Assembly: GCF_003072125.1 (NCBI RefSeq)
Contig: NZ_QCYH01000008.1
Span: 62,001 to 126,000 of the forward strand
DNA length: 64,000 bases
Direction of reading: 5' to 3'
Origin: Pelagivirga sediminicola
GTDB lineage: Bacteria > Pseudomonadota > Alphaproteobacteria > Rhodobacterales > Rhodobacteraceae
Every line of letters starts with the position of its first letter. The first letter of the stretch is position 1. The translations under genes and the position numbers were made by a program. Positions 34,354 to 44,694 of the stretch are shown piece after piece. The notes under the pieces are model-generated. The model did not search any database, had not been told where the DNA came from, and saw only the letters and a list, made by a program, of their open reading frames with translations.

Positions 34354-37300
34354 AGCGCCGGGGCCTGTGCGACGCGGTCCGCGCGATCCTTGCGCGCGAA
34401 GAACACGTAATAGAACACCGGCGCCGCGATCAGCGTCAGCACGCTGGCAAAGGCCAGCCCGCCCATGATGGTCACCGCCATCGACACGAAGAACGCATCG
34501 CCCAGAAGCGGGATCATGCCCAGAATGGTCGTCGCTGCCGCCAGCACCACCGGCCGCAGACGCGACACGCAGGCCACCACGATCGCCTCGCGCAGCGGCA
34601 GCCCTTCGGCGCGCACAAGGTCGATCTCCTCTACCAGCACGATGCCGTTCTTGATCAGCATGCCCGACAGCGACAAAAGCCCCAGCAGCGCGGTGAAGGT
34701 GAAGGGCAGCCCCGTGCCCAGCAGCCCCAGCACCACGCCGTTCACCGACATCGGCACCAGAAGCCAGATGATGACCGGCTGCCTGATCGCGTTGAACAGC
34801 AGCACCGAGATCACCACCATCACCAGCAGGCTGAGCGGCAGCTGCCCGCTGAGGCTCTTTTGCGCATCGGTCGAGCTTTCGAATTCGCCGCCCCATTCCA
34901 GCGTGTAGGCGGCGGGCACCTCGACCCCCTCCACGGCGGCGCGGATCTGGCCGAACACTTCGGCGGCGGTGCGCTCGGGCGGGATATCGGCGCCGACGGT
35001 CAGCGTCGCCACACGGTCGCGGCGATGGAAAAGCGTGTCCTGCACCTCGAAATCCAGCCCGTCGATCACCTGCTCGATCGGCATGAAGTTCTGGCCGGTT
35101 TCGGACCACACCGGCTGATCGCGCAGGTCGCTGGTGGCGTTCCTTGGCAGGCGCACGGTGATCGGGATCAGCCGCTCGTCCTCGCGATAGACGCCGCCCG
35201 AAATCCCGTCGGTGGCAAAGCGCAGCGCGCCGGCCACGTCATCGCGGCTGATCCCGGCGCTTTGCGCGCGGTCGGTCGCGTAGATGGGGCGCAGGACCAG
35301 TTCGGGCTCGCGCCAGTTGGTGCGCGCGTCCAGAATATCGGGCGAGGCGCCCTCCATCGCGTCGATCACCTGCGCGCCCAGTCGGCGCAGCACCACCGGA
35401 TCCGGCCCCGAAAGCCGCGCCTCTATCGGATCGCCCCCGCCCGGCCCGAACACCAGCCGCCGCGTGCGGAATTCGCCCTGCGGCAACGCCTCGCGCCCGA
35501 AGGCCTCCAGCTCTGCGCGCAAGGCGGGGATCGCGTCGATGTTCGGGGTGCGGATGATCATGTGCCCATAGCTGGGGTTCGGCTTTTCGGCGGAATAGGT
35601 CAACATGAAGCGGCTGGCGCCCTGCCCCGCATAGGTGGTGTAGGACAGCACGTCATCGCGCGCGCCCAGCCACTCCTCGATCACCGCCAGATCCTGCGCC
35701 GTCTCGCGGATCGTGCTGCCCTGCGCCAGCTTGTAATGCACGAAAAACAGCGGCGTGTTGGAGTTGGGAAAGAACTGCTGCCGGATCTGCCCGAAAGCGG
35801 CAAAGGAGGCGACGGTAATGACGATCAGCCCCCCGATCACCAGCCAGCGGGCCTTGATCGCGCCGCGCAGCGTGGCGGCATAGGCGCGAAAGACCGGGCC
35901 ATCATACGCGCCCGCGCCTCCCGCCTTGCCGCGCTTGAAGAGGTAATGCCCCAAAAGCGGCGTCGCCGTGATCGCCAGCACCCAGCTGAGCAGCAGCGAA
36001 ATGGCGATCACCGCAAAGAGCGAGAACAGGAATTCACCCGTCGCATCCGGGCTGAGGCCGATGCCGGCGAAGGCCATGATGCCGATCACCGTGGCGCCCA
36101 GCAGCGGAATCTGCGTCTTGCCCGCCGTCTCGCCCGCGGCCTGCCGCGAGGATTGGCCGCCCTGCATGGCGATCTGCATCCCCTCGGCCACCACGATGGC
36201 ATTGTCCACCAGCATGCCCATCGCGATGATCAGCGCCCCCAGCGAGATCCGCTCCATCTCGATCGCGAAAACGGCCATAAAAAAGAGCGTGCCGACCACG
36301 GTCAGCAGCAATGTCGCCCCGACGACGACTGCGGCGCGCCAGCCCATGAACAGCGCCAGCACCGCCACGACGATGCCCACCGACATCGCGAGGTTGATCA
36401 GAAATGCGTTCGAGGCCTCTTCGACCACCACATGCTGCTGATAGATAGGGCTGAGTTCGACGCCTTCGGGGATGTCGGCGAACAGCTCGGCCAGCCGCGC
36501 ATCGACGCGGTGCCCGACCTCGACGATGTTCTCGGCGGCAAGGCCCGCGACGCCAAAGCTGAACGCCTCGGCGCCGTCATGGCGCAGAATCATCGACGGC
36601 TGCTCGACACGGCCGCGATAGACATGCGCCACGTCGTAAAGGTTCAGCAGCTCGCCCGCGACGCCGATGGACAGGCCCGAGATATCGGACACGCTGTCCG
36701 ATCCGGCAGGCCCCTCGATCAGCGTGCGGCGCCCGCCCCGGTCGAGCGAGCCGGCGGGCGATTCGGAGTTTGCCGCGGACAGCGCGCTGACCACCGCCTG
36801 GGGCGGCACGTTCTTGGCCACGGACACGGCCAGTTCCGGCTCGACAAAGATGGCCTCTTCGGGAAGCCCCGACAGATCGACATCGGCCACCCCCTCGACG
36901 GCGAGCAATTCGCGTCGCAGCCATGTGGCAAGGCGGTGGATTTCCCCGTCCGAAAATCCCGGCGCGGTGACGGCGTAATACAGGCCGAAGACATCGCCAA
37001 AGCCGTCATTGACGAAAGGCGGGCGCACGCCCGGCGGCAGATCATGCGCCGCATCGCGCACCTTCGCGCGCAGCTTTGTCCAGATATCGGGCAGCGTGTC
37101 GCCGTCATAGGTCGATTTCACCTCGACCTCGATCAGCGAGCGGCCCGGCTGGTTCACCGATGTGATGGTCTCGACTTCGCCCATCTGCTGAATGGCCGAT
37201 TCCAGCGGCTCGGACACCTCGCGCGCGACCTGCGCCGCCGATGCGCCGGGATAACCGGTCATGATCACCGCCTGTTTGATGGTAAAGGCCGGATCCTCCA

Positions 37301-37403
37301 GCCTGCCCAGCGACGAGAAGCCCCAAAGACCGCCGAAAAGACAGCCCAGGATTAAAAGCCAGGTCAGGATCGGCTTTTCGATGGACGCGCGCGCGATGTT
37401 CAT
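34350..37403 (-). CDS. RND efflux transporter permease
   Basis: 1017 residues, normal for an AcrB/MexB-like pump. The N-terminus has TM1 (ILTWLLILGCLFGGLWGF) followed by a large periplasmic loop, five helices (including ALIIAMGMLVDNAIVVAEG with the proton-relay Asp), a second large loop and the final helices. It assembles with the adaptor encoded upstream; no outer-membrane channel gene is adjacent, so a shared TolC-like protein is probable. Substrates unknown. Confidence 0.93.
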   Translation of the reverse strand: MNIARASIEKPILTWLLILGCLFGGLWGFSSLGRLEDPAFTIKQAVIMTGYPGASAAQVAREVSEPLESAIQQMGEVETITSVNQPGRSLIEVEVKSTYDGDTLPDIWTKLRAKVRDAAHDLPPGVRPPFVNDGFGDVFGLYYAVTAPGFSDGEIHRLATWLRRELLAVEGVADVDLSGLPEEAIFVEPELAVSVAKNVPPQAVVSALSAANSESPAGSLDRGGRRTLIEGPAGSDSVSDISGLSIGVAGELLNLYDVAHVYRGRVEQPSMILRHDGAEAFSFGVAGLAAENIVEVGHRVDARLAELFADIPEGVELSPIYQQHVVVEEASNAFLINLAMSVGIVVAVLALFMGWRAAVVVGATLLLTVVGTLFFMAVFAIEMERISLGALIIAMGMLVDNAIVVAEGMQIAMQGGQSSRQAAGETAGKTQIPLLGATVIGIMAFAGIGLSPDATGEFLFSLFAVIAISLLLSWVLAITATPLLGHYLFKRGKAGGAGAYDGPVFRAYAATLRGAIKARWLVIGGLIVITVASFAAFGQIRQQFFPNSNTPLFFVHYKLAQGSTIRETAQDLAVIEEWLGARDDVLSYTTYAGQGASRFMLTYSAEKPNPSYGHMIIRTPNIDAIPALRAELEAFGREALPQGEFRTRRLVFGPGGGDPIEARLSGPDPVVLRRLGAQVIDAMEGASPDILDARTNWREPELVLRPIYATDRAQSAGISRDDVAGALRFATDGISGGVYREDERLIPITVRLPRNATSDLRDQPVWSETGQNFMPIEQVIDGLDFEVQDTLFHRRDRVATLTVGADIPPERTAAEVFGQIRAAVEGVEVPAAYTLEWGGEFESSTDAQKSLSGQLPLSLLVMVVISVLLFNAIRQPVIIWLLVPMSVNGVVLGLLGTGLPFTFTALLGLLSLSGMLIKNGIVLVEEIDLVRAEGLPLREAIVVACVSRLRPVVLAAATTILGMIPLLGDAFFVSMAVTIMGGLAFASVLTLIAAPVFYYVFFARKDRADRVAQAPAL

Positions 37404-37415
37404 CTGCCTGTGCCC

Positions 37416-38459
37416 TTAATTCGGAAAACCGGTGAAACGGCGCACCGTCTGACCGTCTTTCAGCGCCGTCGCCCCGGCCGCGACGATCTGCTCTCCGGGC
37501 TGCAGCCCTGACGTGACGCGAAAACTGCCATCCTCGGCCACATCCAGCGCCACCTTGCGCCTGTGCACCGTGGCGCCGTCCTTGTCGCCCTCGTAGACCA
37601 TGACAAAGACCGCGCCACCCGGCTCAGGTACCAGCGCAGAGGCGGGCACGGCAAGCCCGGCATCGTCCAGATGCCTGCGCGCCGAGACCGTGACCGAAGA
37701 GCCGGGCAGGACATCCGGCGCGTCATCCGCGGCAAATGCAAGGGTCAGCTTGAAGGTCTGGCCGACAGCCGCGGCGTCAGAGGTGAACTCCCTGATTTCC
37801 AGCGGATAGCTGCGGTCGCCTGCCGGGAAATTGGCATGGATGCTGACATCGGGATTGCGCCCGGCCTGCTGGAACAGGATTTCGGGCACCTCGACCTCGA
37901 CGCGCAGCTCGGACATGTCGTGCAGCCGCGCAACCGGCGTTCCGGCGGCGACGGTGCTGAAATTGGCGACCAGCCGCTCGGCAACCAGCGCCTCGAACGG
38001 CGCGGTCAGCGTGGCCTGCGCCAGCGCGCGCTCGGCATCGCGCAGTGCGATCATGGCGAGCCCCTCGTTGGTGCGCGCATCATCGCGTGCCGCCTGACTG
38101 ACCGACGCGTTGCTGAGCCGCGACAGGCGATCCAGATCGCGCGCCGCCTGCGATTGCCGCAGCCGGGCCTGCCCCAGCGCAAGCTCGAAGGGTTCGGGAT
38201 CCAGCCGCGCGACAAGCGCGCCCTGCTCGACGGTCTGCCCCTCGACCAGCGGAAACTCGATCAACTGCCCGCCGGTCTGGAACGCCAGATCCACCGTCTG
38301 GCGCGCCACGACCTTGCCATAGAATTCGCGGGTCATCCCGGTTTCCGCCTGGCCCACTGTCATCACCTTGACCGGCCGGATCGCGGGATCGGCCGCGCGC
38401 GCCGCCAGCGGCGCAAGCGACAATGCCAGACATAGTGCAGAGACGATGAAGCGCGTCAA
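37416..38459 (-). CDS. RND periplasmic adaptor (membrane fusion protein)
   Basis: 347 residues from a TTG at 38459 that overlaps the MarR stop codon (TTGA), with AAAAGGA upstream. A signal peptide (LTRFIVSALCLALSLAPLAARA) is followed by the biotin-lipoyl-like hairpin, an alpha-helical coiled-coil rich in Ala/Arg, and beta-barrel and membrane-proximal domains. No lipobox cysteine, so it is probably anchored differently from AcrA. The 12-bp gap to the pump gene supports one operon. Confidence 0.9.
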   Translation of the reverse strand: MTRFIVSALCLALSLAPLAARAADPAIRPVKVMTVGQAETGMTREFYGKVVARQTVDLAFQTGGQLIEFPLVEGQTVEQGALVARLDPEPFELALGQARLRQSQAARDLDRLSRLSNASVSQAARDDARTNEGLAMIALRDAERALAQATLTAPFEALVAERLVANFSTVAAGTPVARLHDMSELRVEVEVPEILFQQAGRNPDVSIHANFPAGDRSYPLEIREFTSDAAAVGQTFKLTLAFAADDAPDVLPGSSVTVSARRHLDDAGLAVPASALVPEPGGAVFVMVYEGDKDGATVHRRKVALDVAEDGSFRVTSGLQPGEQIVAAGATALKDGQTVRRFTGFPN

Positions 38460-38911
38460 AACGGCAATCCTTTTGGCAGGCCATCGGCCATGATGTGGTC
38501 GCGGATGCGCAGCATCAACGCGCCGAAGCGGTGCAGATCGGCCTCCGGCAGGCCCGTCGCATCGCGCAAGGCGGCGTCGATCCGGTCCATCAGAGCGCGC
38601 CGGGCGCCCTGCCCCTGCTCGGTCAGCTCCAGCAGCCACGCGCGGCGGTCATCGGGATCGCGCCTGCGCACCACCAGCCCCTTGGCCTCCAGCGCATCGG
38701 CCAGAACCGTGACCGTCGACGGCAGGCTTTGCATGATCTTCGCAAGATCGCCCATCCGCCGCGGGGCGGACAGCCGCAGCAGAAACAACCGCTCCTGTTT
38801 GGAGATGCCCGGATCCGCGCAATCCAGCTTGTCATGCAGCGACCAATAGAGAACGGCGATGCTCAGCATCACCTCGCCCAGCTCGATCCCGGTATCCGCC
38901 GTGTTCGTCAT
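38456..38911 (-). CDS. MarR family transcriptional regulator
   Basis: 151 residues from ATG 38911 (MTNTADTG). Winged-helix core with LLRLSAPRRMGDLAKIMQSLPSTVTVLADALEAKGLV and the wing RRRDPDDRRAWLLELT typical of MarR. First gene of the efflux operon, so a drug-responsive repressor of the pump is the natural reading. A palindrome 34-54 bp upstream is a candidate autoregulatory site. Confidence 0.92.
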   Translation of the reverse strand: MTNTADTGIELGEVMLSIAVLYWSLHDKLDCADPGISKQERLFLLRLSAPRRMGDLAKIMQSLPSTVTVLADALEAKGLVVRRRDPDDRRAWLLELTEQGQGARRALMDRIDAALRDATGLPEADLHRFGALMLRIRDHIMADGLPKGLPF

Positions 38912-38944
38912 GGTCCGATTCCCGCAAGACATTTTGCGCCCTGC

Positions 38945-38965
38945 ATATTTCATGAAGCGAAACAT
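38945..38965. promoter_or_regulatory. Candidate MarR operator
   Basis: Imperfect palindrome with half-sites ATATTTC and GAAACAT separated by 7 bp (12 of 14 half-site positions symmetric), 34 bp before the marR start and in the divergent region with the usp gene. Assignment rests on position and symmetry only. Confidence 0.5.
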
Positions 38966-39084
38966 TCGGGAAGTAAATCATCCGTGATCCGGCCCGCGCG
39001 GCGTCAACGCCCCCGCGTTTGCGCCAGATCATGGTAATCTCGGCCAATCATGCGAAGATGGATCAACAAAAGAGGAGCGACAGC

Positions 39085-39504
39085 ATGTACAAGCATATCC
39101 TGATTTCGACCGACGGCTCGGAACTGGCCATGAAGGGGGTCGAGCACGGGCTGGCCCTCGGCAAGGAAAATGCCAGCAAGATCACCGTCATCACGGTCAG
39201 CCAGCCCTATCCGCTACAAAGTGCGGCGACGCTGGATTCGTGGAGCGCGGCGCAAAAACGGCATGCCGAGGACGCATTACTGGCCGTCAAGGGCGCGGCC
39301 GAAAAGCTCGGTGTCGAGATCGCCACGCGGCAGGCCGTCAACGATTCGGCCGCCGAGGGCATCGTCGACACGGCGCGGGATCTGGGCTGCGACCTGATCG
39401 TCATGGCCTCGCACGGGCGGCGCGGCGTTAGCCGCCTGTTGCTGGGCAGTCAGACCTCCGAGGTGGTCAGCCACAGCCCGATCCCGGTGCTGGTCGTCCG
39501 TTGA
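39085..39504 (+). CDS. Universal stress protein, UspA family
   Basis: 139 residues. Begins MYKHILISTDGSELA and ends with the nucleotide-binding motif MASHGRRGVSRLLLGSQTSEVV (G-2x-G-9x-G-S/T pattern), so an ATP-binding Usp. The upstream in-frame prefix of 22 residues has no similarity and is dropped. It stands alone between the efflux operon and the tmoXVW operon, and ends in a hairpin terminator. Role is general stress; no specific partner is visible. Confidence 0.92.
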   Translation: MYKHILISTDGSELAMKGVEHGLALGKENASKITVITVSQPYPLQSAATLDSWSAAQKRHAEDALLAVKGAAEKLGVEIATRQAVNDSAAEGIVDTARDLGCDLIVMASHGRRGVSRLLLGSQTSEVVSHSPIPVLVVR

Positions 39505-39517
39505 CGCCCCGGGCGGT

Positions 39518-39537
39518 GACGCGCCTTGAGGCGCGTC
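39518..39537. terminator. Bidirectional terminator usp/tmoW
   Basis: Perfect 8-bp stem GACGCGCC / GGCGCGTC with a TTGA loop between convergent genes; the left arm begins 13 bp after the usp stop and the hairpin touches the tmoW stop codon. Confidence 0.75.
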
Positions 39538-41512
39538 ATTCACCCAGGCCCAACGCGCGTTTGCGGTCATTGGCCCATTTCAGGATCGTCAGATCGAAGG
39601 TCAGCGCCATCAGCGACACGCAGATGCCCAGCACGAAATTCTTGCCCATATCCGTGCCGGCCAGCGTGCGCTGAAGCTCCTGGCCCAGATCCTGCGTGCC
39701 GATGAAGGCCGCGATGATGACCATGAAGAACGCGAACATGATCGCCTGGTTGAACCCCACCGCCATCGTCGGCAGCGCCAGCGGCAGCTGCACCTTCCAC
39801 AGCTTTTGCATACGGGTGGCGCCGGACATGTCGGCGGCCTCGGTCATCTCTTCGGGCACGGTGCGCAGACCTTCGATGGTGTAGCGCGTCAGCGGCACCA
39901 TGGCGAAGATCAGGATCGAGAAGATGACGGCGACATCGGTGATGCCGAACAGCATGATCGCGGGGATCAGGTAGACAAAGCTGGGGAATGTCTGCGCCGT
40001 GTCGCAGGCCAGAAGCACCCGGCGCGACCATTTCTCATCGCGCGATGCGATGATGCCGATCGGCAAGCCGAACAGCAGCGCAAGCGTCACCGCCGAGATC
40101 ACCGAATAGAGCGTGATCACCGACCGGTCCCACCAGCCCGACAGCGCCACGAGGCCAAAGAAGAGCGCCGCCAGCCACGCCTGCTTGCGCCCCCCCAGCC
40201 ACAGCGCGAAGGCCGCGATGGCAAGGATGAAGGCCGGTGTGGGGATGCTGAGCAGGAAATTCCGGAAGGGGATCAGGATCTGCACGTTCACCACATAGCG
40301 GATCCAGCCGGTGATTGCGTTGACCCAGCCGAGGGCCAGAAAATCCTTGATCAGATCGTCCATCAGCTTGCCCTGGCTGAAATTCTGGCGGCGGCCGATA
40401 TCGCTGGCGACCTCCACGAACTGCCCCAGGATGCAGAAGAAGACAAAGGCGCCGATCCCGATCAGCAGCAGCGCGTGCTGCTTCCACCAGGGGGTGCCGC
40501 GCTCGTGATGTTCGGGCTGCTTCAGCGCCCATGCCTTGGACATGCGGTCCAGCATAACGGCGATCAGCACGATGGTGATGCCGATCTCGAAACTGCGGCC
40601 CAGCTTGAAAGAGCCCATCATCGCCAGCAGCTTGGCGCCAAGGCCCGGCATGCCGATGAAGGCGGTCAGAACGACCATGGCAAGGCTCAGCATGATGACT
40701 TGGTTGACGCCGACCAGTATCTCGCGCCGCGCAGAGGGCAGATAGACATGGCGCAGCAGTTGCCAGCGGGTGCAACCGCTCATGTGGCCGGCCTCGATCA
40801 CCTCGTGCGGCACCTTTTGCAGGCCCAGCGTGGTCATCAGGATCATCGGCGGGATCGCATAGATCGTGGTGGCCACGGCCCCGGCCGTCGGGCCGACCTT
40901 GAAGAAGATGACCGCCGGCAGAAGATAGGTGAAGAAGGGCAGCGTTTGCAGCACCGACAGCACCGGCTTGATCGCGCGGCTGACCCAGGCATATTTCCAG
41001 CCCGCAATGCCCAGCGACAGGCCGATCACGAAGGCCAGCGGCGCGGCCACGACCAGCACCGACGCCGTCTGCATCGCGATCTTCCACTGGCCGATCAGCG
41101 CGGTCCAGACAAACACGCCCCCGCCCAGAAGCGCCATGCGCCAGCCGCCCAGGTAATAGCCCACCACGGCGGCAACGGCGGCGATGGCGGTCCAGGGGAT
41201 CGGCCCCAGATAGGGCCAGCGGCGCTGACCGAAAAAGAGGTTCGCGGTAGCGTCCAGCACCCATTCCAGCCCCTCCGTCAGGAAGCGTGTGAGCGCCAGA
41301 AGGCCAAGATCGTCCTTGATGAAGTTGAACCCCGCATCCAGCCAGGCGGCGAAGGGCGGAATCCATGCCTCAGGCAGACGGTGCAGCACAGCAGGCAGGA
41401 CGCCCGCATAATGCAGCAGCGTCAACACCGCGGCGAGCACCACCATCAGCAGCGCCGCGCGGGGCCGTGTCAGGGCAAGGCCAGCCACCGGATCGGTTGT
41501 CAGGACGGCCAT
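39536..41512 (-). CDS. tmoW: TMAO ABC transporter permease (fused double ProW-like domains)
   Basis: 658 residues, about twice a normal ProW. Two binding-protein-dependent permease domains lie in one chain: the first has an EAA loop around EVIEAGHMSGCTRWQLLRHVYLPSA and the second around EMTEAADMSGATRMQKLWKVQLPLA. It belongs to the glycine-betaine/choline (ProW/ChoW) group. Order tmoX-tmoV-tmoW and the surrounding TMAO-degradation genes support trimethylamine N-oxide as substrate, as shown for Ruegeria pomeroyi TmoXVW. Its ATG overlaps the tmoV stop by one base. Confidence 0.87.
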   Translation of the reverse strand: MAVLTTDPVAGLALTRPRAALLMVVLAAVLTLLHYAGVLPAVLHRLPEAWIPPFAAWLDAGFNFIKDDLGLLALTRFLTEGLEWVLDATANLFFGQRRWPYLGPIPWTAIAAVAAVVGYYLGGWRMALLGGGVFVWTALIGQWKIAMQTASVLVVAAPLAFVIGLSLGIAGWKYAWVSRAIKPVLSVLQTLPFFTYLLPAVIFFKVGPTAGAVATTIYAIPPMILMTTLGLQKVPHEVIEAGHMSGCTRWQLLRHVYLPSARREILVGVNQVIMLSLAMVVLTAFIGMPGLGAKLLAMMGSFKLGRSFEIGITIVLIAVMLDRMSKAWALKQPEHHERGTPWWKQHALLLIGIGAFVFFCILGQFVEVASDIGRRQNFSQGKLMDDLIKDFLALGWVNAITGWIRYVVNVQILIPFRNFLLSIPTPAFILAIAAFALWLGGRKQAWLAALFFGLVALSGWWDRSVITLYSVISAVTLALLFGLPIGIIASRDEKWSRRVLLACDTAQTFPSFVYLIPAIMLFGITDVAVIFSILIFAMVPLTRYTIEGLRTVPEEMTEAADMSGATRMQKLWKVQLPLALPTMAVGFNQAIMFAFFMVIIAAFIGTQDLGQELQRTLAGTDMGKNFVLGICVSLMALTFDLTILKWANDRKRALGLGE

Positions 41513-42549
41513 CAGTGGGCCCCCACAAGGATGTTCAGCGCATCCTCGCGCCGGAACGCGCCGATCACCTTGCCTTCACGCGCAACCGGGATCGCCTCAC
41601 GCGTGTCCTGCACCAGAAGCTGCGCAAGCTGGTGAACGGTGGACAGCGCATCGACCGGATCGCCGCTGCCGGTCAGGTCCGGCTTGGCCAGAACGCTGGC
41701 ATGCACGACGCGGGCCTTGTCGATCTCCTCGGTGAATTTGCGCACGTATTCCGTGGCCGGGTGCAGCACGATCTGGTCGGGCGTGTCGCATTGCTCGACC
41801 GCGCCGTCCTTCATGATGGCGATGCGGTCCGCAAGGCGCAGCGCCTCGTCGAAATCATGGGTGATGAAGACGATGGTCTTGGCCAGCATCTCCTGCAGGC
41901 GCAGGAATTCATCCTGCATTTCGCGGCGGATCAGCGGGTCGAGCGCGCTGAAGGGCTCGTCCAGAAACCAGATATCGGGCTCGATCGCGAGGCTGCGGGC
42001 GATGCCGACGCGCTGCTGCTGGCCGCCCGACAGCTCGCGCGGGAAATAGTCCTCGCGCCCCTCAAGACCGACCAGCTTGATGACCTCCATCGCGCGCTCG
42101 CGCCGCTTGTGGCGGTCCTGCCCGCGCATCTCCAGCGGGAAGGCGACATTGTCCAGCACCGTGCGATGCGGCAGAAGGCCGAAGGATTGGAACACCATGC
42201 CCATTTTCGAGCGGCGCAGCTCGATCAGCTCTTTTTCGGACAGGCTCATCACGTCCTGGCCCTCGACCTCGATCGTGCCGCCGGTGATGTCGTGCAGGCG
42301 GCTGAAGCAGCGCACCAGCGTGGATTTTCCGGACCCCGACAGGCCCATGATCACCAGCATCTCGCCGCGCCGGACATCCACGCTGACATCCTTGACGCCG
42401 GCGATATAGCCATCGCTGCGGATTTCCTCATAGCCGCGTCCGGCGGGCATGGTGGCAAGATATGTCGTCGGGTCGGAGCCGAACAGTTTCCAGACATTCC
42501 GGCAGGAGATGACGGGCTGTTCGGTGGCGGCGGATGCGGTCTGTTGCAT
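41512..42549 (-). CDS. tmoV: TMAO ABC transporter ATP-binding protein
   Basis: 345 residues. Walker A GLSGSGKST, signature LSGGQQQRVGIARSL, Walker B IWFLDEPFSALDP. An N-terminal extension with FGSDP and a C-terminal region of about 80 residues resembling the single CBS-like tail of ProV/OpuAA-type ATPases are present. It drives the TmoW permease, whose start overlaps its stop. A GC hairpin separates it from tmoX. Confidence 0.9.
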   Translation of the reverse strand: MQQTASAATEQPVISCRNVWKLFGSDPTTYLATMPAGRGYEEIRSDGYIAGVKDVSVDVRRGEMLVIMGLSGSGKSTLVRCFSRLHDITGGTIEVEGQDVMSLSEKELIELRRSKMGMVFQSFGLLPHRTVLDNVAFPLEMRGQDRHKRRERAMEVIKLVGLEGREDYFPRELSGGQQQRVGIARSLAIEPDIWFLDEPFSALDPLIRREMQDEFLRLQEMLAKTIVFITHDFDEALRLADRIAIMKDGAVEQCDTPDQIVLHPATEYVRKFTEEIDKARVVHASVLAKPDLTGSGDPVDALSTVHQLAQLLVQDTREAIPVAREGKVIGAFRREDALNILVGAH

Positions 42550-42569
42550 TAAGTTCCTCGGGGCAAAGC

Positions 42570-42598
42570 GGCCCCGTCCGATGAATTCGGGCGGGGCC
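42570..42598 (-). terminator. Intra-operon hairpin between tmoX and tmoV
   Basis: 10-bp stem GGCCCCGTCC / GGGCGGGGCC (one G-T wobble) with a 9-base loop in the 78-bp gap. Such hairpins after binding-protein genes usually stabilise the upstream mRNA and lower downstream expression; there is no strong T-run. Confidence 0.6.
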
Positions 42599-42627
42599 GG
42601 AAAGGTTGGATCATGGCGCGGGGTGGA

Positions 42628-43824
<1,197 letters not shown>

Positions 43825-43964
43825 CATTTCAGCCAAAAAAACTTTGCCCGATAGTATCAATCTTGTCCTGAGAGTGAAAAATCTGCATTCTTCAGGCGCA
43901 TATGAGCCCCGGACAGCGCGGCGGGGGGCTTCGGGACAGGATCACGCGCAGCGACAGGATGCAT

Positions 43965-44621
43965 ATGACGGTTCAAAAGCTCACCCACGCGCAGGCGGCC
44001 AAGCTGACGCAGGATCCGCATCGCGGAACAAAGGAAGACCGCGAAAACGTTCTGGAAATCGCGATCGGGCGTGAATTGCGCGCGCATCGGCGCAAGCAGG
44101 AGATCACCGTCGCCGAGCTTTCGGCCAAGACCGGTCTCAGCATCGGGATGCTCTCCAAGATCGAGAACGGCAACACGTCCCCGTCCCTGACGACGCTTCA
44201 GACGCTGGCCAATGCGCTGCGCGTGCCGATCACCGGCTTCTTCCGCCGCTTCGAGGAGACGCGCGAATACGTGCATACCAAGTCCGGCGAGGGCGTCGAG
44301 CTGGAACGCGCAGGCACGCGCGCGGGGCATCAATACAACCTTCTGGGCCATATCGGATCAAACGGATCGGGCGTCATCGTGGAGCCCTACCTGATCACGC
44401 TCAGCGATATTTCCGACACCTTCCCGACCTTTCAGCATGGCGGGATCGAGACGATCTACATGCTGGAGGGCGCGGTCGATTATCGGCATGGCGATGATGT
44501 GGTGCCCCTGAAGCCCGGCGATACGCTGTTCTTCGACGCCGATGCGCCGCACGGGCCGGAGCGGCTGGTCAGCCTGCCCTGCCGCTATCTGTCGATCATC
44601 TGCTATCCGCAAAACGCCTGA
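43965..44621 (+). CDS. XRE-family HTH regulator with C-terminal cupin domain
   Basis: 218 residues from ATG 43965. N-terminal HTH_3 (IGRELRAHRRKQEITVAELSAKTGLSIGMLSKIENGNTSPSLTTLQTLANAL) and a C-terminal cupin_2 (GGIETIYMLEGAVDYRHGDDVVPLKPGDTLFFDADAPHG). The architecture is that of small-molecule-responsive regulators such as PuuR. Divergent from tmoX and convergent with gmaS, so a methylamine- or TMAO-responsive regulator is likely. Start uncertain: in-frame ATGs at 43902 and 43959 also exist; CAGG spacing favours 43965. Confidence 0.88.
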   Translation: MTVQKLTHAQAAKLTQDPHRGTKEDRENVLEIAIGRELRAHRRKQEITVAELSAKTGLSIGMLSKIENGNTSPSLTTLQTLANALRVPITGFFRRFEETREYVHTKSGEGVELERAGTRAGHQYNLLGHIGSNGSGVIVEPYLITLSDISDTFPTFQHGGIETIYMLEGAVDYRHGDDVVPLKPGDTLFFDADAPHGPERLVSLPCRYLSIICYPQNA

Positions 44622-44639
44622 CGGCGCCGCGTCATGCAA

Positions 44640-44668
44640 AAAGGGCGGACCATATGGCCCGCCCCTTT
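44640..44668. terminator. Bidirectional terminator XRE/gmaS
   Basis: Stem AAAGGGCGG / CCGCCCCTTT with one bulged base, plus an inner pairing of CCATATGG, between the convergent stop codons. T- and A-runs flank both sides. Confidence 0.7.
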
Positions 44669-44694
44669 CCGGATATCTGCGCCAGGAGCGCGAA

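Noticed and set aside
34860-37355. 831-codon plus-strand ORF opposite the RND pump gene
   Set aside because: Antisense shadow; the minus strand encodes a full-length AcrB-like protein.
43844-44074. Small plus-strand ORFs in the tmoX/XRE intergenic region
   Set aside because: Overlapping short frames with no ribosome-binding site or similarity; the region is regulatory.
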